Origin: Sipunculus nudus
Lineage: Eukaryota > Annelida > Sipuncula > Golfingiida > Sipunculidae
Assembly (NCBI GenBank): GCA_026874595.1
Contig: CM049311.1
Span: 8,035,676 to 8,099,675 of the forward strand
Direction: 5' to 3'
Length of the DNA: 64,000 nt
The notes below the pieces were generated by a model. It searched no databases and was not told where the DNA came from. It saw nothing but the letters and a program-made list of their open reading frames with translations. The position numbers and the translations under genes are program-made. Positions 48,593 through 58,154 of this stretch are shown here, one piece after another (the first letter of the stretch is position 1; the number at the start of each line of letters is the position of its first letter).

Positions 48593-50267
48593 TATAAATT
48601 TTTTTCTAAAGAAGAATACATTTTACAACATAAATAAATTAAGATGTTCTGACATACTTTTAGCAATTATGATTGACCTATACCATCAGATAACATAATT
48701 TAAAATCTTTTATAGAATTGATGCTTCTGTTTATCATGGATCAAAGAGTCCTTTTTGGTGCACTTGGGCCATGATGGTAAGGTTACAGATTGTTGTTATT
48801 GCTTCAGTTAATTGAAAGAAATCATTTTATCTATTAATAATGCAAAATTTGCACTCAGAAAGGTAAAGTTGAAAATAGGTTAAACATTGTGTTGTTCATA
48901 AGCAGCATATCAAGAACAGCATATTCAGTATCCTTTCTGAGGTTTGCAAAATTACCATATTTTTACTTGATTGGCATCCCCTTTGCTCCATAACCAAATT
49001 CTTTAAGTTATAGAACATTTCAATCATTCTGCTGTAACCTTAGTAGGTTTAGTGGTCATAACATGTATTTCAGATTTCATGTTTTTCCATATTACATACA
49101 AAGTAAATAAGGTTTGCATTATACCTGTGATATTCAAAGCAACTGCCAGAAAGAAATAAAAGTTAATAAAAATAAAATTAAAAAAAATAAGTCACTTAGT
49201 AAAATCTTGCACCCAGCTGGTTCTTATGGTTTAACAGTGCTGCCACCTGCCACCAATTTTCAGTACTACTAAAATGATCTTGGAAAATTTGAAGCAACCA
49301 GAAAGAATAACATCAGAATTAAACACATCGTAATTCAACAAAAAAAATGTTGGCTTGTAAGTATACTTGAGATACTCTAAACCAGTGTTTTTTTATTAAA
49401 CTTTTTCTTGCTTTAATACAGCAAGTATAATTTTTTTCAGTTTTAATTATATATAATAATATCATTACTCAGCACTTGAAACAACCAAATTGTTTATTTT
49501 TATTTACTTAGTCTGTTTGTTATGTCCCCATAGTGATATGCTGACACTTGCACAACACACCGTATGACTCTGCTGTAAACCATCGGTATAGGTAGATGTG
49601 ACCGTATTGTGTCAGAACACACTCCAGTGTCCCACTCTGGTACATAAGCGGTAAGTTTGTATAATTGAATACTTAGTTGGTTATTTACATCTCACAGGTA
49701 TATAGAAAATTTGATCCACAGGTATATTTAATTGCACATATAATTAAGAAGATGCATGCCTGATATCTCGAATCACATGCTCACATTCTCTCTTTCATTC
49801 TTTTACTCTCTCTCTTTTGCTCTATCTGTCTCTCTCTCTCACCCATACACACTCACATGCTCACTCACACACACAGATGAGATAGTAGTCACCATACATA
49901 ATTGGTAAATGTGCAGTTTCTGTTATATTTATTGACCATTCTGACAGGTCACAAAACTGATCAATTGATCTATGAGCAGATTACCATTTACATGTGTGTA
50001 CATATGGCCACATAAGATATGCAGAACTTTATATGTATTTAATATGAACAATATATTTATAGTTTATGGGAAACTACAATGGTATTTGTTTGCTTATTTT
50101 TATGTTTATATCTGAATTTTCTCTTGAAAATATGTATATAACATAGATATATTTTGTTAATGGTAAATTCACTTGTAAGTAATGTAACTCAAAAGATGTT
50201 TGATTTCATTTGAAAGGGTCAGTCAACTGCACTGAAAATTTAGTGCACTGATACACCTATCATTAAT
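48593..50267. other. Intergenic, no gene recognised
   Basis: AT-rich. A CT/CA-rich simple stretch lies at about 49785-49880. Text near 49460-49650 (TAGTGATATGCTGACAC) resembles 51510-51640 (TAGTGATCTGCTGACAC), a diverged duplication on either side of the family B copy. Confidence 0.45.
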
Positions 50268-51445
50268 TGTATCCGCCAAAACAGAGTTTTGCGGATACTA
50301 TGTTTTCGGCTGCACGCCGCCGCCGCGTAGGTGTCCGGATAACTCCTCCGTAACCGCTGGGCGGAATTTTACGAAACCCGGGATTATATTCGGGTCACAT
50401 GTGAACTGCTGCGCCCGGATTTTGTTTTGACCTCTGACCTTTCCTCTGCGCTCTGCGTCCGTTTGTGCGTCTGTTTCCACACATAAACCCACATATCTCA
50501 GGAACCATTTGACGGATCATGAAAATTTCTTTGCACAAATGTAGCCCTCGGAGAGCTTTATAACATACACAAAAAAATGGTGGCGCCACCTGCAACCATG
50601 TTTGCACAGTGTCCATCTGTTCGTCTGCCTTGGGTTAAAATCACTCATATCTCTGCAGTGATTTGACTAATTCACCTGAAATTTGGCATGCGTATACATC
50701 CTGGATAGCTTTTCTGATTTTATGACAGGTGGCGCCACCTACATTCACATTTACGCTGCAGACATCCAAGCTCATATCTCGGGAACCGTTTGAACAATTG
50801 GGCAAAAATTTTGCATGTGTATAGATCTCACATAGCTCTTTATCATACACAAAACTGGTGGCGCCACCTGCAGCCATTTTTGCACAGCTCCCGTCTGTTT
50901 GTCTGCCATGGGATAAAATCACTCATATCTCAGCAGTGGTTTGACATATCTGCCTAAAATTTTGCAGGTTTATACATCCCCGACAGCTCTCTTGATTTTA
51001 TGACAGGTGGCGCCACCTGCATTCTAGTTTATGCAGTAGACATCCAAGCTCATATCTTGGGAACCGTTTGACCGATTGGGCCAAAGTTTTGCATGTGTAT
51101 AGTTCTCACATAGCTCTTTATCATACGCAAAACTGGTGGCGCCACCTTCAACCATTTTTGCACAGCTTCCATCTGTTTGTCTGCCAAGGGCTAAAATCAC
51201 TCATAAACATATAGTGTTTTGACTTATCTGCCTCAAATTTTGCATATGTATACAACTTGGACGGCTTTCTGGATTTTGTGGTAGGTGGCGCAACCTACAT
51301 ACACCATTTGGCTGCAGACATCCATGCTAATATGCAACACTTCATTCTATTTCCCCTTGCCACTCAATCCATGCCTCACTTCACCCGTTCCACTCTGATT
51401 TAGGCGGATACACGTAGTCGCTTGTCGACTACCCGTATTCTAGTT
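50268..51445 (-). repeat. Hairpin-ended repeat, family B, copy 2 (short array)
   Basis: Reverse complement of 2845-5803. It starts with the hairpin GTATCCGCC...GCGGATAC (50270-50299), then a GCCGCCGCCGCG tract, then six modules with palindromes at 50580, 50728, 50857, 51006, 51135 and a degraded one near 51285. It ends with GGCGGATAC at 51412 and the 35-bp tail TCGACTACCCGTATTCTAGT. It holds about three 277-bp units against nine or so in copy 1. Confidence 0.85.
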
Positions 51446-52358
51446 TACATAGGTAAACATTGGATTTTTGACATTGAGTATTCATATATTTAGTCTGATT
51501 ATACATAACACTGATTACTCAGCAATGAAATTGCCCTGTTATATTGATATATATTGTTTGTACCGGTCTCCGTAGTGATCTGCTGACACGTCATCAGACA
51601 CCATGGTTCCACTCCACTATAGTGTGTTGAAATAGGTGCATGTTACCTTTAAGTGTGAGAAGATTCTTGTTCCAAACTAATTAATTACTGGTAAGGTTCA
51701 TTTTTTTGTTGATATATTTATTCTAGAAATGTCTGTAGATGTTGTTCACAGAAATAAACACAGGCCTTGAGGCACAAATAGCCCCCCACCATATGTTAAC
51801 TAGGAAAGTGTAGTATCAGTGATGGGTGGAAGGATGGACGTACGGACAGACGTGGACCATTTTAGTAGTCCTCCCTCCTTATGGCAGGGGACTAATAAAG
51901 CAAATGTGTGTCGGAAAACAAATAGGTAAGGTTGTTTATAACTATATTTAAGATATTAAATGAATTTTGTATCTATATTTATTTTCCCATATGCAGAGGT
52001 TTTATGTTAATTCTCTGTGTGTATGTCTGCAAGATTTCTTGAGATCAGATAAGTTTCCCCGTCACTCCTTCCATTTGTTTCATAATCAGACAATGGTAGG
52101 TGTCAGTACTCATACATAAGGAATCTATCATCAGAAGAGGCGACATTTATAATTTGAGTTGTTTTTCCAGATTTATCTATTTTTAGCTGACCTGTAAGGT
52201 GTTTCTTTGGTGCTGCCTCTTTTGTTTACCTTCTTTGAGCCCTCTATTAAGAGCTAATCCTGCAGGGACTTCACTGATTTTCTTGAACATGTCACCACTA
52301 TATCAAAACTGCAGGGTTTGTCATCATATGAATTAAGGGGTCACTGAATTTGTTTCAG
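51446..52358 (+). promoter_or_regulatory. SHPRH upstream region / 5' untranslated intron
   Basis: Contains a repeat end near 51800-51900 (GGACGTACGGACAGACGTGG, then GGGGACTAATAAAGC) and no recognised coding exon. An acceptor TTTGTTTCAG ends at 52358, so at least one non-coding exon should lie upstream. Confidence 0.4.
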
Positions 52359-52536
52359 ACTGTCCAGTGTGTAACCATGGGTAAGAGAAAGAAAAGCACG
52401 CCAAAACACGCAGACGAAACCAAACGTCAGATGATGACGTGGAACATGGGTGACCTACATCACAACGTGTACATAGACGACGGGGAATACGAAGTAGAGG
52501 TCAACCAAGGTCAAGGCTACTGCAAACAGCAAAATG
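52359..52536 (+). CDS. SHPRH: SHPRH, first coding exon (ATG at 52377)
   Basis: SHPRH is a nuclear SNF2-family helicase with a RING ubiquitin-ligase domain that acts on PCNA in DNA-damage tolerance. The exon follows acceptor TTTGTTTCAG. The start is ATG at 52377 in a good context (AACCATGG), giving MGKRKKSTPKHADETKRQMM then WNMGDLHHN, comparable in layout to the basic N-terminus of animal SHPRH proteins. The donor G|GTTTGT after 52536 leaves phase 1, which exactly suits the next exon. The alternative donor at 52551 would break the frame. Assignment of this exon rests on phase and position more than on strong similarity. Confidence 0.78.
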
Positions 52537-52982
52537 GTTTGTGGCTCAGTGTATAAGTCTGAAAATAATTACCTCATAGTCATAACAATGGTTTTGGACT
52601 TGTAACTTTTGTTGCATCACACACTTCTCACCTGGAATACTGGAATAAACAGATATAGTCACCTGAAATGACGCCATTGTTTTTACAGCTCTGTCTGCAT
52701 CAACACAGCCCTGGCTTGACAAAAGTCAGTACACTTATCCCATGCTTATTCAAGTTTTCATGAATCATCACATTACCACCTATGATAACAGCTCCATTGT
52801 GGTAGCTTATAAAAGAAAAATAAAAAAATAGGTGGAAAGAAATGTTGGAACAGAGTATAATTTGACCAACTATCTTGGTTCTTCTCTGTAGTTAATTGTT
52901 TTATACAGATTTTCAGTGTATACCCATGTATGTAACTTAAAATTCCTGTGGGAATACAAAACATTGTATAAATTTCTTGCAG

Positions 52983-53510
52983 GAACTGCTTCAGAGTCCA
53001 CACACCTACAGAAGTACGTTGACATGTGTGATTTTTACCTGACTGTGCAGACAGAGCTTCAGATTAAAGACAACGAATGGCGTTGCAAGCTCGCAAAATT
53101 TACAGTACACCTCGGTGCCAGCCTCACTGATAGTGGCCCTTTCCCAACACTGCCAAACTGCCCGGAATTTTGGATGTATGTGGGAAGAGATCTGGACAGA
53201 CATCTTGTGTATTTTGAACTTGATGCAAAAGACACTGTATCGGGATCGGAAGTGCAGCCACCACTTGTCATGTGCAACATGGCGACCTCTGAAATGACAT
53301 TTGACCTTTTAGAGCACCTGCAGCTGAAGCATTTCCAGATTGTTGCCACTGGATTTGACCGGTTTAAGCAGGATATTGAGATATCAGTATACATGTTTCA
53401 GTCAGGTTTAACCACCTTGAAATTTGCCAGTGAAGGTTCATTGAAACCTCGTAAAGTGTGTCGGGGAATTCAGCTGATTATGGAAATGATGTATCATATT
53501 AAAGCCCCAG
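52983..53510 (+). CDS. SHPRH: SHPRH, coding exon 2
   Basis: A 528-bp exon between acceptor ATTTCTTGCAG and donor GTAAAGTA, phase 1 in and out. It encodes the N-terminal region before the helicase, including FYLTVQTELQIKDNEWRCKL, FWMYVGRDLDRHLVYFELD and LLEHLQLKHFQIVATGFDRF. This part is poorly conserved in the family and has no named domain. The open frame runs past the donor to 53623, but the following exons are in frame only if the donor at 53511 is used. Confidence 0.85.
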
Positions 53511-53928
53511 GTAAAGTACCTGTATTCCATGACCTCATTTCAATCAGTGATATAACACATAAGGCCTTTTCACTTTCCAAGAATTTAATTTCAAGATACC
53601 TAATGTCCCCATATGTAACTTAATATTTTAATCTTTCATATATTATTTTACATATTAATCGTATTATACATTTTCATTTCAAACTAATAGCTATACAAAT
53701 GAACTCGTTAATATATTGCATTGTGTTGAAGAATATTTCGAATGTTGTTCTGAAAATGTCAGGGTAAAATTGAGTGTCAGACTAAAGATAAAATTGGTAA
53801 ACTTGTGAAGCGTTTGTGAAAATAAAAGAAAAAAACTGTTTCCATATATTGAATAATTAATACTCATTGTATTATGTGAACTATTAAAATTATCACATTA
53901 AAATTTCATGCATACTTTATATTCACAG

Positions 53929-54144
53929 ATTTTTCTGACAAACCATTTTCAAGGAGACATGATGTTGGTGAATTTTACAATAATGTTAAGAAACTGCACG
54001 CAAAGGAGCAGTACGTACATCGAGTAAATGTCCAGCACTCAGCACTGATTCCATTGCTCAGGCCTTACCAGAAACAGGCGGTACTGTGGATGCTGCAGAA
54101 GGAAAATTATGGGATGCCTGCAACCATGGCAACAAAACTTGAGA
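53929..54144 (+). CDS. SHPRH: SHPRH, coding exon 3 (start of SNF2 domain)
   Basis: A 216-bp exon between acceptor TATTCACAG and donor GTAAGATC, phase 1 in and out. It encodes FYNNVKKLHAKEQYVHRVNV, then SALIPLLRPYQKQAVLWMLQ. The LRPYQ motif and WML are the Q-motif region that opens SNF2 helicase domains, and the wording is close to vertebrate SHPRH. The phase and position just before exon 4 support the gene model. Confidence 0.92.
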
Positions 54145-54491
54145 GTAAGATCAAATGATCTTGTTTTGTGATGTAAAAATATAAAGTGAAAAAGGGTGTC
54201 CAAGATGTGTTTTCTATGTCTGATTTTCGGGATCATCTTTAAATTAATCAAATTCTTATTAAATTTATCTGTTTGTAATCTACAATTAGCTGAAGGTAAG
54301 TCAGCAAAAATAACTTTTTAAGTTAAAGTGCCTAAAAGGTATTTAATTGGGGAATTTAAAAATGATTTTGGTCTTGAGCTCCCAGATAATGAAAATTTGG
54401 GCAGGGGGTTGGTCATTCAAAAATTCTTGTGCAGTTCAGACATTTCTTGGGAACCTTATAACTGTGGTGATCAGTTATGTGCTTGTTACAG

Positions 54492-54567
54492 ATCATATCC
54501 ACCCGCTGTACCAGGAGGTCCAAGCTCTGGATGGAAAACAACTCTTCTATAATAAACACGGAGGATA
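54492..54567 (+). CDS. SHPRH: SHPRH, coding exon 4
   Basis: A 76-bp exon between acceptor TTGTTACAG and donor GTAAGTCTC, entering in phase 1 and leaving in phase 2. It encodes HIHPLYQEVQALDGKQLFYN then KHGG, which corresponds to the short insert between the Q motif and motif I in SHPRH. The 3.4-kb intron after it (54568-57962) is almost filled by two family C repeats. Confidence 0.9.
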
Positions 54568-54676
54568 GTAAGTCTCCTAAAGAGAGATATATGTGTTCAC
54601 AAACATAAAGCTTTTAAGTATGTGTATATAAATAAGTATAATGAGACTTAAGATTAACATATACATATACTTATTG

Positions 54677-55722
54677 TATCGCCAGACATAGTCTGGAGAT
54701 ACTATGGTTTAGGCACGGTTGCGCCGCCGCCGCCGCAGAGATTTCTTTTGGACACAATAACATAAAAAATATTTCAAGGATCTTTTTCAAACTTGACACA
54801 TTTATAGATATAGGTGAGAGGACGAAGCCTATTTAAAATGGGGTCATGACCTCAACTAGGAGAGTGACCTTGACCTTGAATAGATCCATTTTTCGGGAAA
54901 ATCACACAAATTCTTAAATATCTCAAGAAATCTTTCATGGATTTATCCAAAAATTAGGTTGGACAAAGATCTTGGATAGTGATGTCATGTAACGGAAACT
55001 GGTGGTGCCACCTAGTATCCTTTTCTTGTTTTTGTGCCGTTTAATACCCCCATCATTGCCACTTGACAGTACTTTTAGCATCACAAGTCATGACCTTTCC
55101 TTTGAGAGTGGCTTTGACCTTGAATATTACCATATATGGTGAAAATCACATAAAATCATGAATATCTTAAAAAGGGATGCATGGATTGGTCCAAAAATCA
55201 AGTTGACGGAAGATCTTGGATAGTTTTGTCTTTTGCAGAAGATAGGTGGCGCCACCTGTTGTCCTTTTCTTGTTTTTGGCGCCTTTGAATACCCTATCAT
55301 TGCCACTTGACAGTATATACTGTGAGCATTATAAGTCAAACAGTAATGGACAGATTTCTTTCATGTTATGCATGTATATAGATATGGTTTATGGAATGAG
55401 GTATATTTAATTTTAAATTTAATTTTAAAATTTAATTTAATTTAAATTTATTTATTTTTTAATTTAATTTTTTTTTTCAAATGTTGGATATTTTGGAATG
55501 CAGTTTATTTCTCAAACAAGTTACTCCAAACATACATATACAACTCAATACATCATTAAATATATACTTCTATTTATACATAACCTTTTACATAACAATT
55601 GCCTTCACTTTAAATATTCCTTTATTTTGTACAAATGTTTCTCACATTCATTGCTAAAATACAAATACATCACATTATATCAACAAAATAACACAAAACC
55701 TCACTTGTCTGGCGATACTATG
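54677..55722 (+). repeat. Hairpin-ended repeat, family C, in SHPRH intron 4
   Basis: Inverted ends GTATCGCCAGACA (54677) and TGTCTGGCGATAC (about 55710-55722). The left end continues as a hairpin with TCTGGAGATAC, then TATGGTTTAGGCACGGTTGC and a GCCGCCGCCGCCGC tract. Two palindrome modules: ATATCTCA 54918 to GGTGGTGCCACC 55001, and ATATCTTA 55162 to GGTGGCGCCACC 55245, both 83 bp. Confidence 0.8.
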
Positions 55723-55866
55723 GCACCAGCGGTGCCAAGAAATGTCTAGTTACAACTTTGTTCATGTTTAAATAGCTACTCCTGTGTTCTAATGGAGAGC
55801 TAGGTTATTCAGATCTTGGTATTATGGTTAAGTTTGTATTCATCATTCATGTTTATTTAATATTTG

Positions 55867-57897
55867 TATCCCAAGACAAAGTTGGGATACTATGGTTTAG
55901 GCATGGTTGCGCGGTGGCGGCTGCAGCAATTTCTTTCAGGCTAGATAACTCGAAAAATATTTCATGGATCTTTACCAAAACTGACATGTGCATAGATTTA
56001 GGTGAGAGGATAAAGCTCTTTTAAAATGGGGTCATGACCTTTCCTAAGAGAGTGACCTTGACCTTGAATAGGTCAATTTTTGGAGAAAATCACACAAATT
56101 CTTAAATATCTCAAGAAACATTTCATGGATCCAAAAAATTAAGTTGACCAAAGATCTTGGATAGTGATGTCATGTACTGGAAATTGCTGGCACCACCTAT
56201 TTTCCTTTTCTTGTTTTCGTGCTGTTTAATGCCCCTTCATTGCCACTTGACAGTGCTATGAGCATTATAAGTCAAAAACAAATGGATATATTTCTTTCAT
56301 ATTATGCATATACATAGATATTGGTTATGGGATGATGTATATTTAAATTGAGTTCATGACCTTTCCTCTGAGAGTGGCCTTGACCTTGAATATTGCCATA
56401 TATGGTGAAAATCACACAAAATCATGAATATCTCAATAAGGGATGCATGGATTGGTCCAAAGATCAAATTAACTGAAGATCTTGGAAAGCTATGACTTCT
56501 GTAAAAGACAAGTGGGGCCACCTGTGCTTTTCTTGTTTTCACACCTATTAATACCCCATCTTTGCCACTTGACAGTACTGTGAGCATTATAAGTAAAAAT
56601 CTAATGGACAGATTGGGCTGAATTTTGCATGTCCATTGATCTTGGATACCTTGTCTTGTATTCAAGACTGGTGGTGCCATCTGCAATTGTTTTTGTGTGG
56701 CTTTCATCTGTACATTTGCTTTAAGTGAAAATTGCTCCTATCTTAGGAGTGGTTCAGTGTATTTGTCTAAAATTTGGCATGTACATCCATCTTCGAGAGT
56801 TTTCTTGTAAAGCAGCCAGGTGGGGTCACCTACCTTACCATTTTCATAGCCTGAATTAAACCCCTTTTATCAAGAGTGATTCACTGTTTTGGCCTGAAAG
56901 TGCATGTTCATAGATCTTGGATACATCCATCTCGTATTCAAGACTGGTGGCACCATCTGCAATTGTTTTCATGTGGGGTCCATCCGTACATTTGCTTTAG
57001 GCAAAAATTGCTCATATATGATTAGCCATTTAATGTGTTGGTCTGTAATTTGCCATATACATCCACCTTGGAGAGTTTTCTGGTCATCTAGACAGGTGGC
57101 ACCACCAACTTTACCGTTTTCATAGTATAAATTAACCCCTTTTCACAAGAGTGATTCACTTTATTGGTCTGAAATTGTGCATGTCCATAGATCTAGGATA
57201 TATCCATCTCATATTTAAGCCTGGTGGCACCATCTACAATTGTTTTCATGTGGGGTCCGTCCGTTCATTTGCTTAAGGACAAAATTGCTAATATCTCAGG
57301 AGCGGTTCAATGTATTAGTCTTAAATTTGGCATGTACATACATCTTGGAGAGTTTTCTCATAGACCAGACAGATGGCGCCACTTACCTTCCTGTTTTCAT
57401 AAAATAAATAAATGCCCTTTTCTCATAAATGATTTGCCATATTGGCCTGAAATTGTGCATGTCCATAGATCTTGGATACCTCCATCTTGTATTCAAGACT
57501 GGTGGAGTCATCTGCAGTTGTCTAATGGTGGTGTCCATCCATCTGTTTGCTTTGTGTAAAAATCTCTCATATCTATGGAGTGGTTGGATGTATCAGCCTG
57601 AAATTTTGGCATGATTATTTGTCTTTGATAGCTTTGTTGTTGACTGTCAGCTGGTGCCACCTGCTGTTCTGTTTTTATAGAATACATTGATGCAGTTTTT
57701 CTCAGTAGTGGATTGGTGTCTCAGCCTGAAATCTTGCATATTGTATCCATCTGTAGATCTGTTTTTGGTGAAAATTGCACAAATATGAGGAATTTAATTG
57801 GTATCACTGGTGCCACAAATTTGGAGTCATGTCAAGTCAGGAACATTCCATGGGGGCCTATTCTTGAAGGGGGGGGGGATTAATTGTCTTGGGATAA
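55867..57897 (+). repeat. Hairpin-ended repeat, family C, second copy in SHPRH intron 4
   Basis: Inverted ends TATCCCAAGACAA (55867) and TTGTCTTGGGATA (about 57885-57897). The left hairpin is closed by TTGGGATAC and followed by TATGGTTTAGGCATGGTTGC. The interior has about eight modules with 83- or 81-bp spacing (for example 56428/56511, 56738/56819, 57014/57095, 57291/57372, 57569/57650). After the right end, GGTGCCAAGAAAT follows as in the other copy. Ends 65 bp before exon 5. Confidence 0.8.
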
Positions 57898-57962
57898 TAT
57901 GTCACTTGTGGTGCCAAGAAATTCTGGTTTTTAAAATCTATTTCTATCTCCTGCACTTTCAG

Positions 57963-58107
57963 TCTGGTGGAGGAGATGCCATTGTTTGTCAGTTCACCAC
58001 AAGGGGGCATTCTGGCTGATGAGATGGGACTAGGGAAGACTGTAGAAGTCCTCTCATGTATGCTGTGTCATCCACGGCCAGATTATCATTGTGGCCAAGA
58101 AAACCAG
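57963..58107 (+). CDS. SHPRH: SHPRH, coding exon 5 (Walker A), last exon in window
   Basis: A 145-bp exon between acceptor TGCACTTTCAG and donor GTACACTACC, entering in phase 2 and leaving in phase 0. It encodes [20 protein letters not shown] then [33 protein letters not shown] is helicase motif I, the ATP-binding Walker A loop of SNF2 proteins. The five exons total 1125 coding bases (375 codons). The remaining helicase, linker-histone-like, PHD and RING parts expected of SHPRH are not seen before 64000, so the gene must continue to the right, with an intron of at least 5.9 kb. Confidence 0.95.
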
Positions 58108-58154
58108 GTACACTACCATTTGGTGCATTACTTAAATAGATATCTCAGTTTTTT

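Noticed and set aside
52537-52551. Alternative SHPRH exon 1 donor GTATAAGT at 52551
   Set aside because: It leaves phase 0, which shifts exon 2 out of frame; the donor at 52537 fits phase 1.
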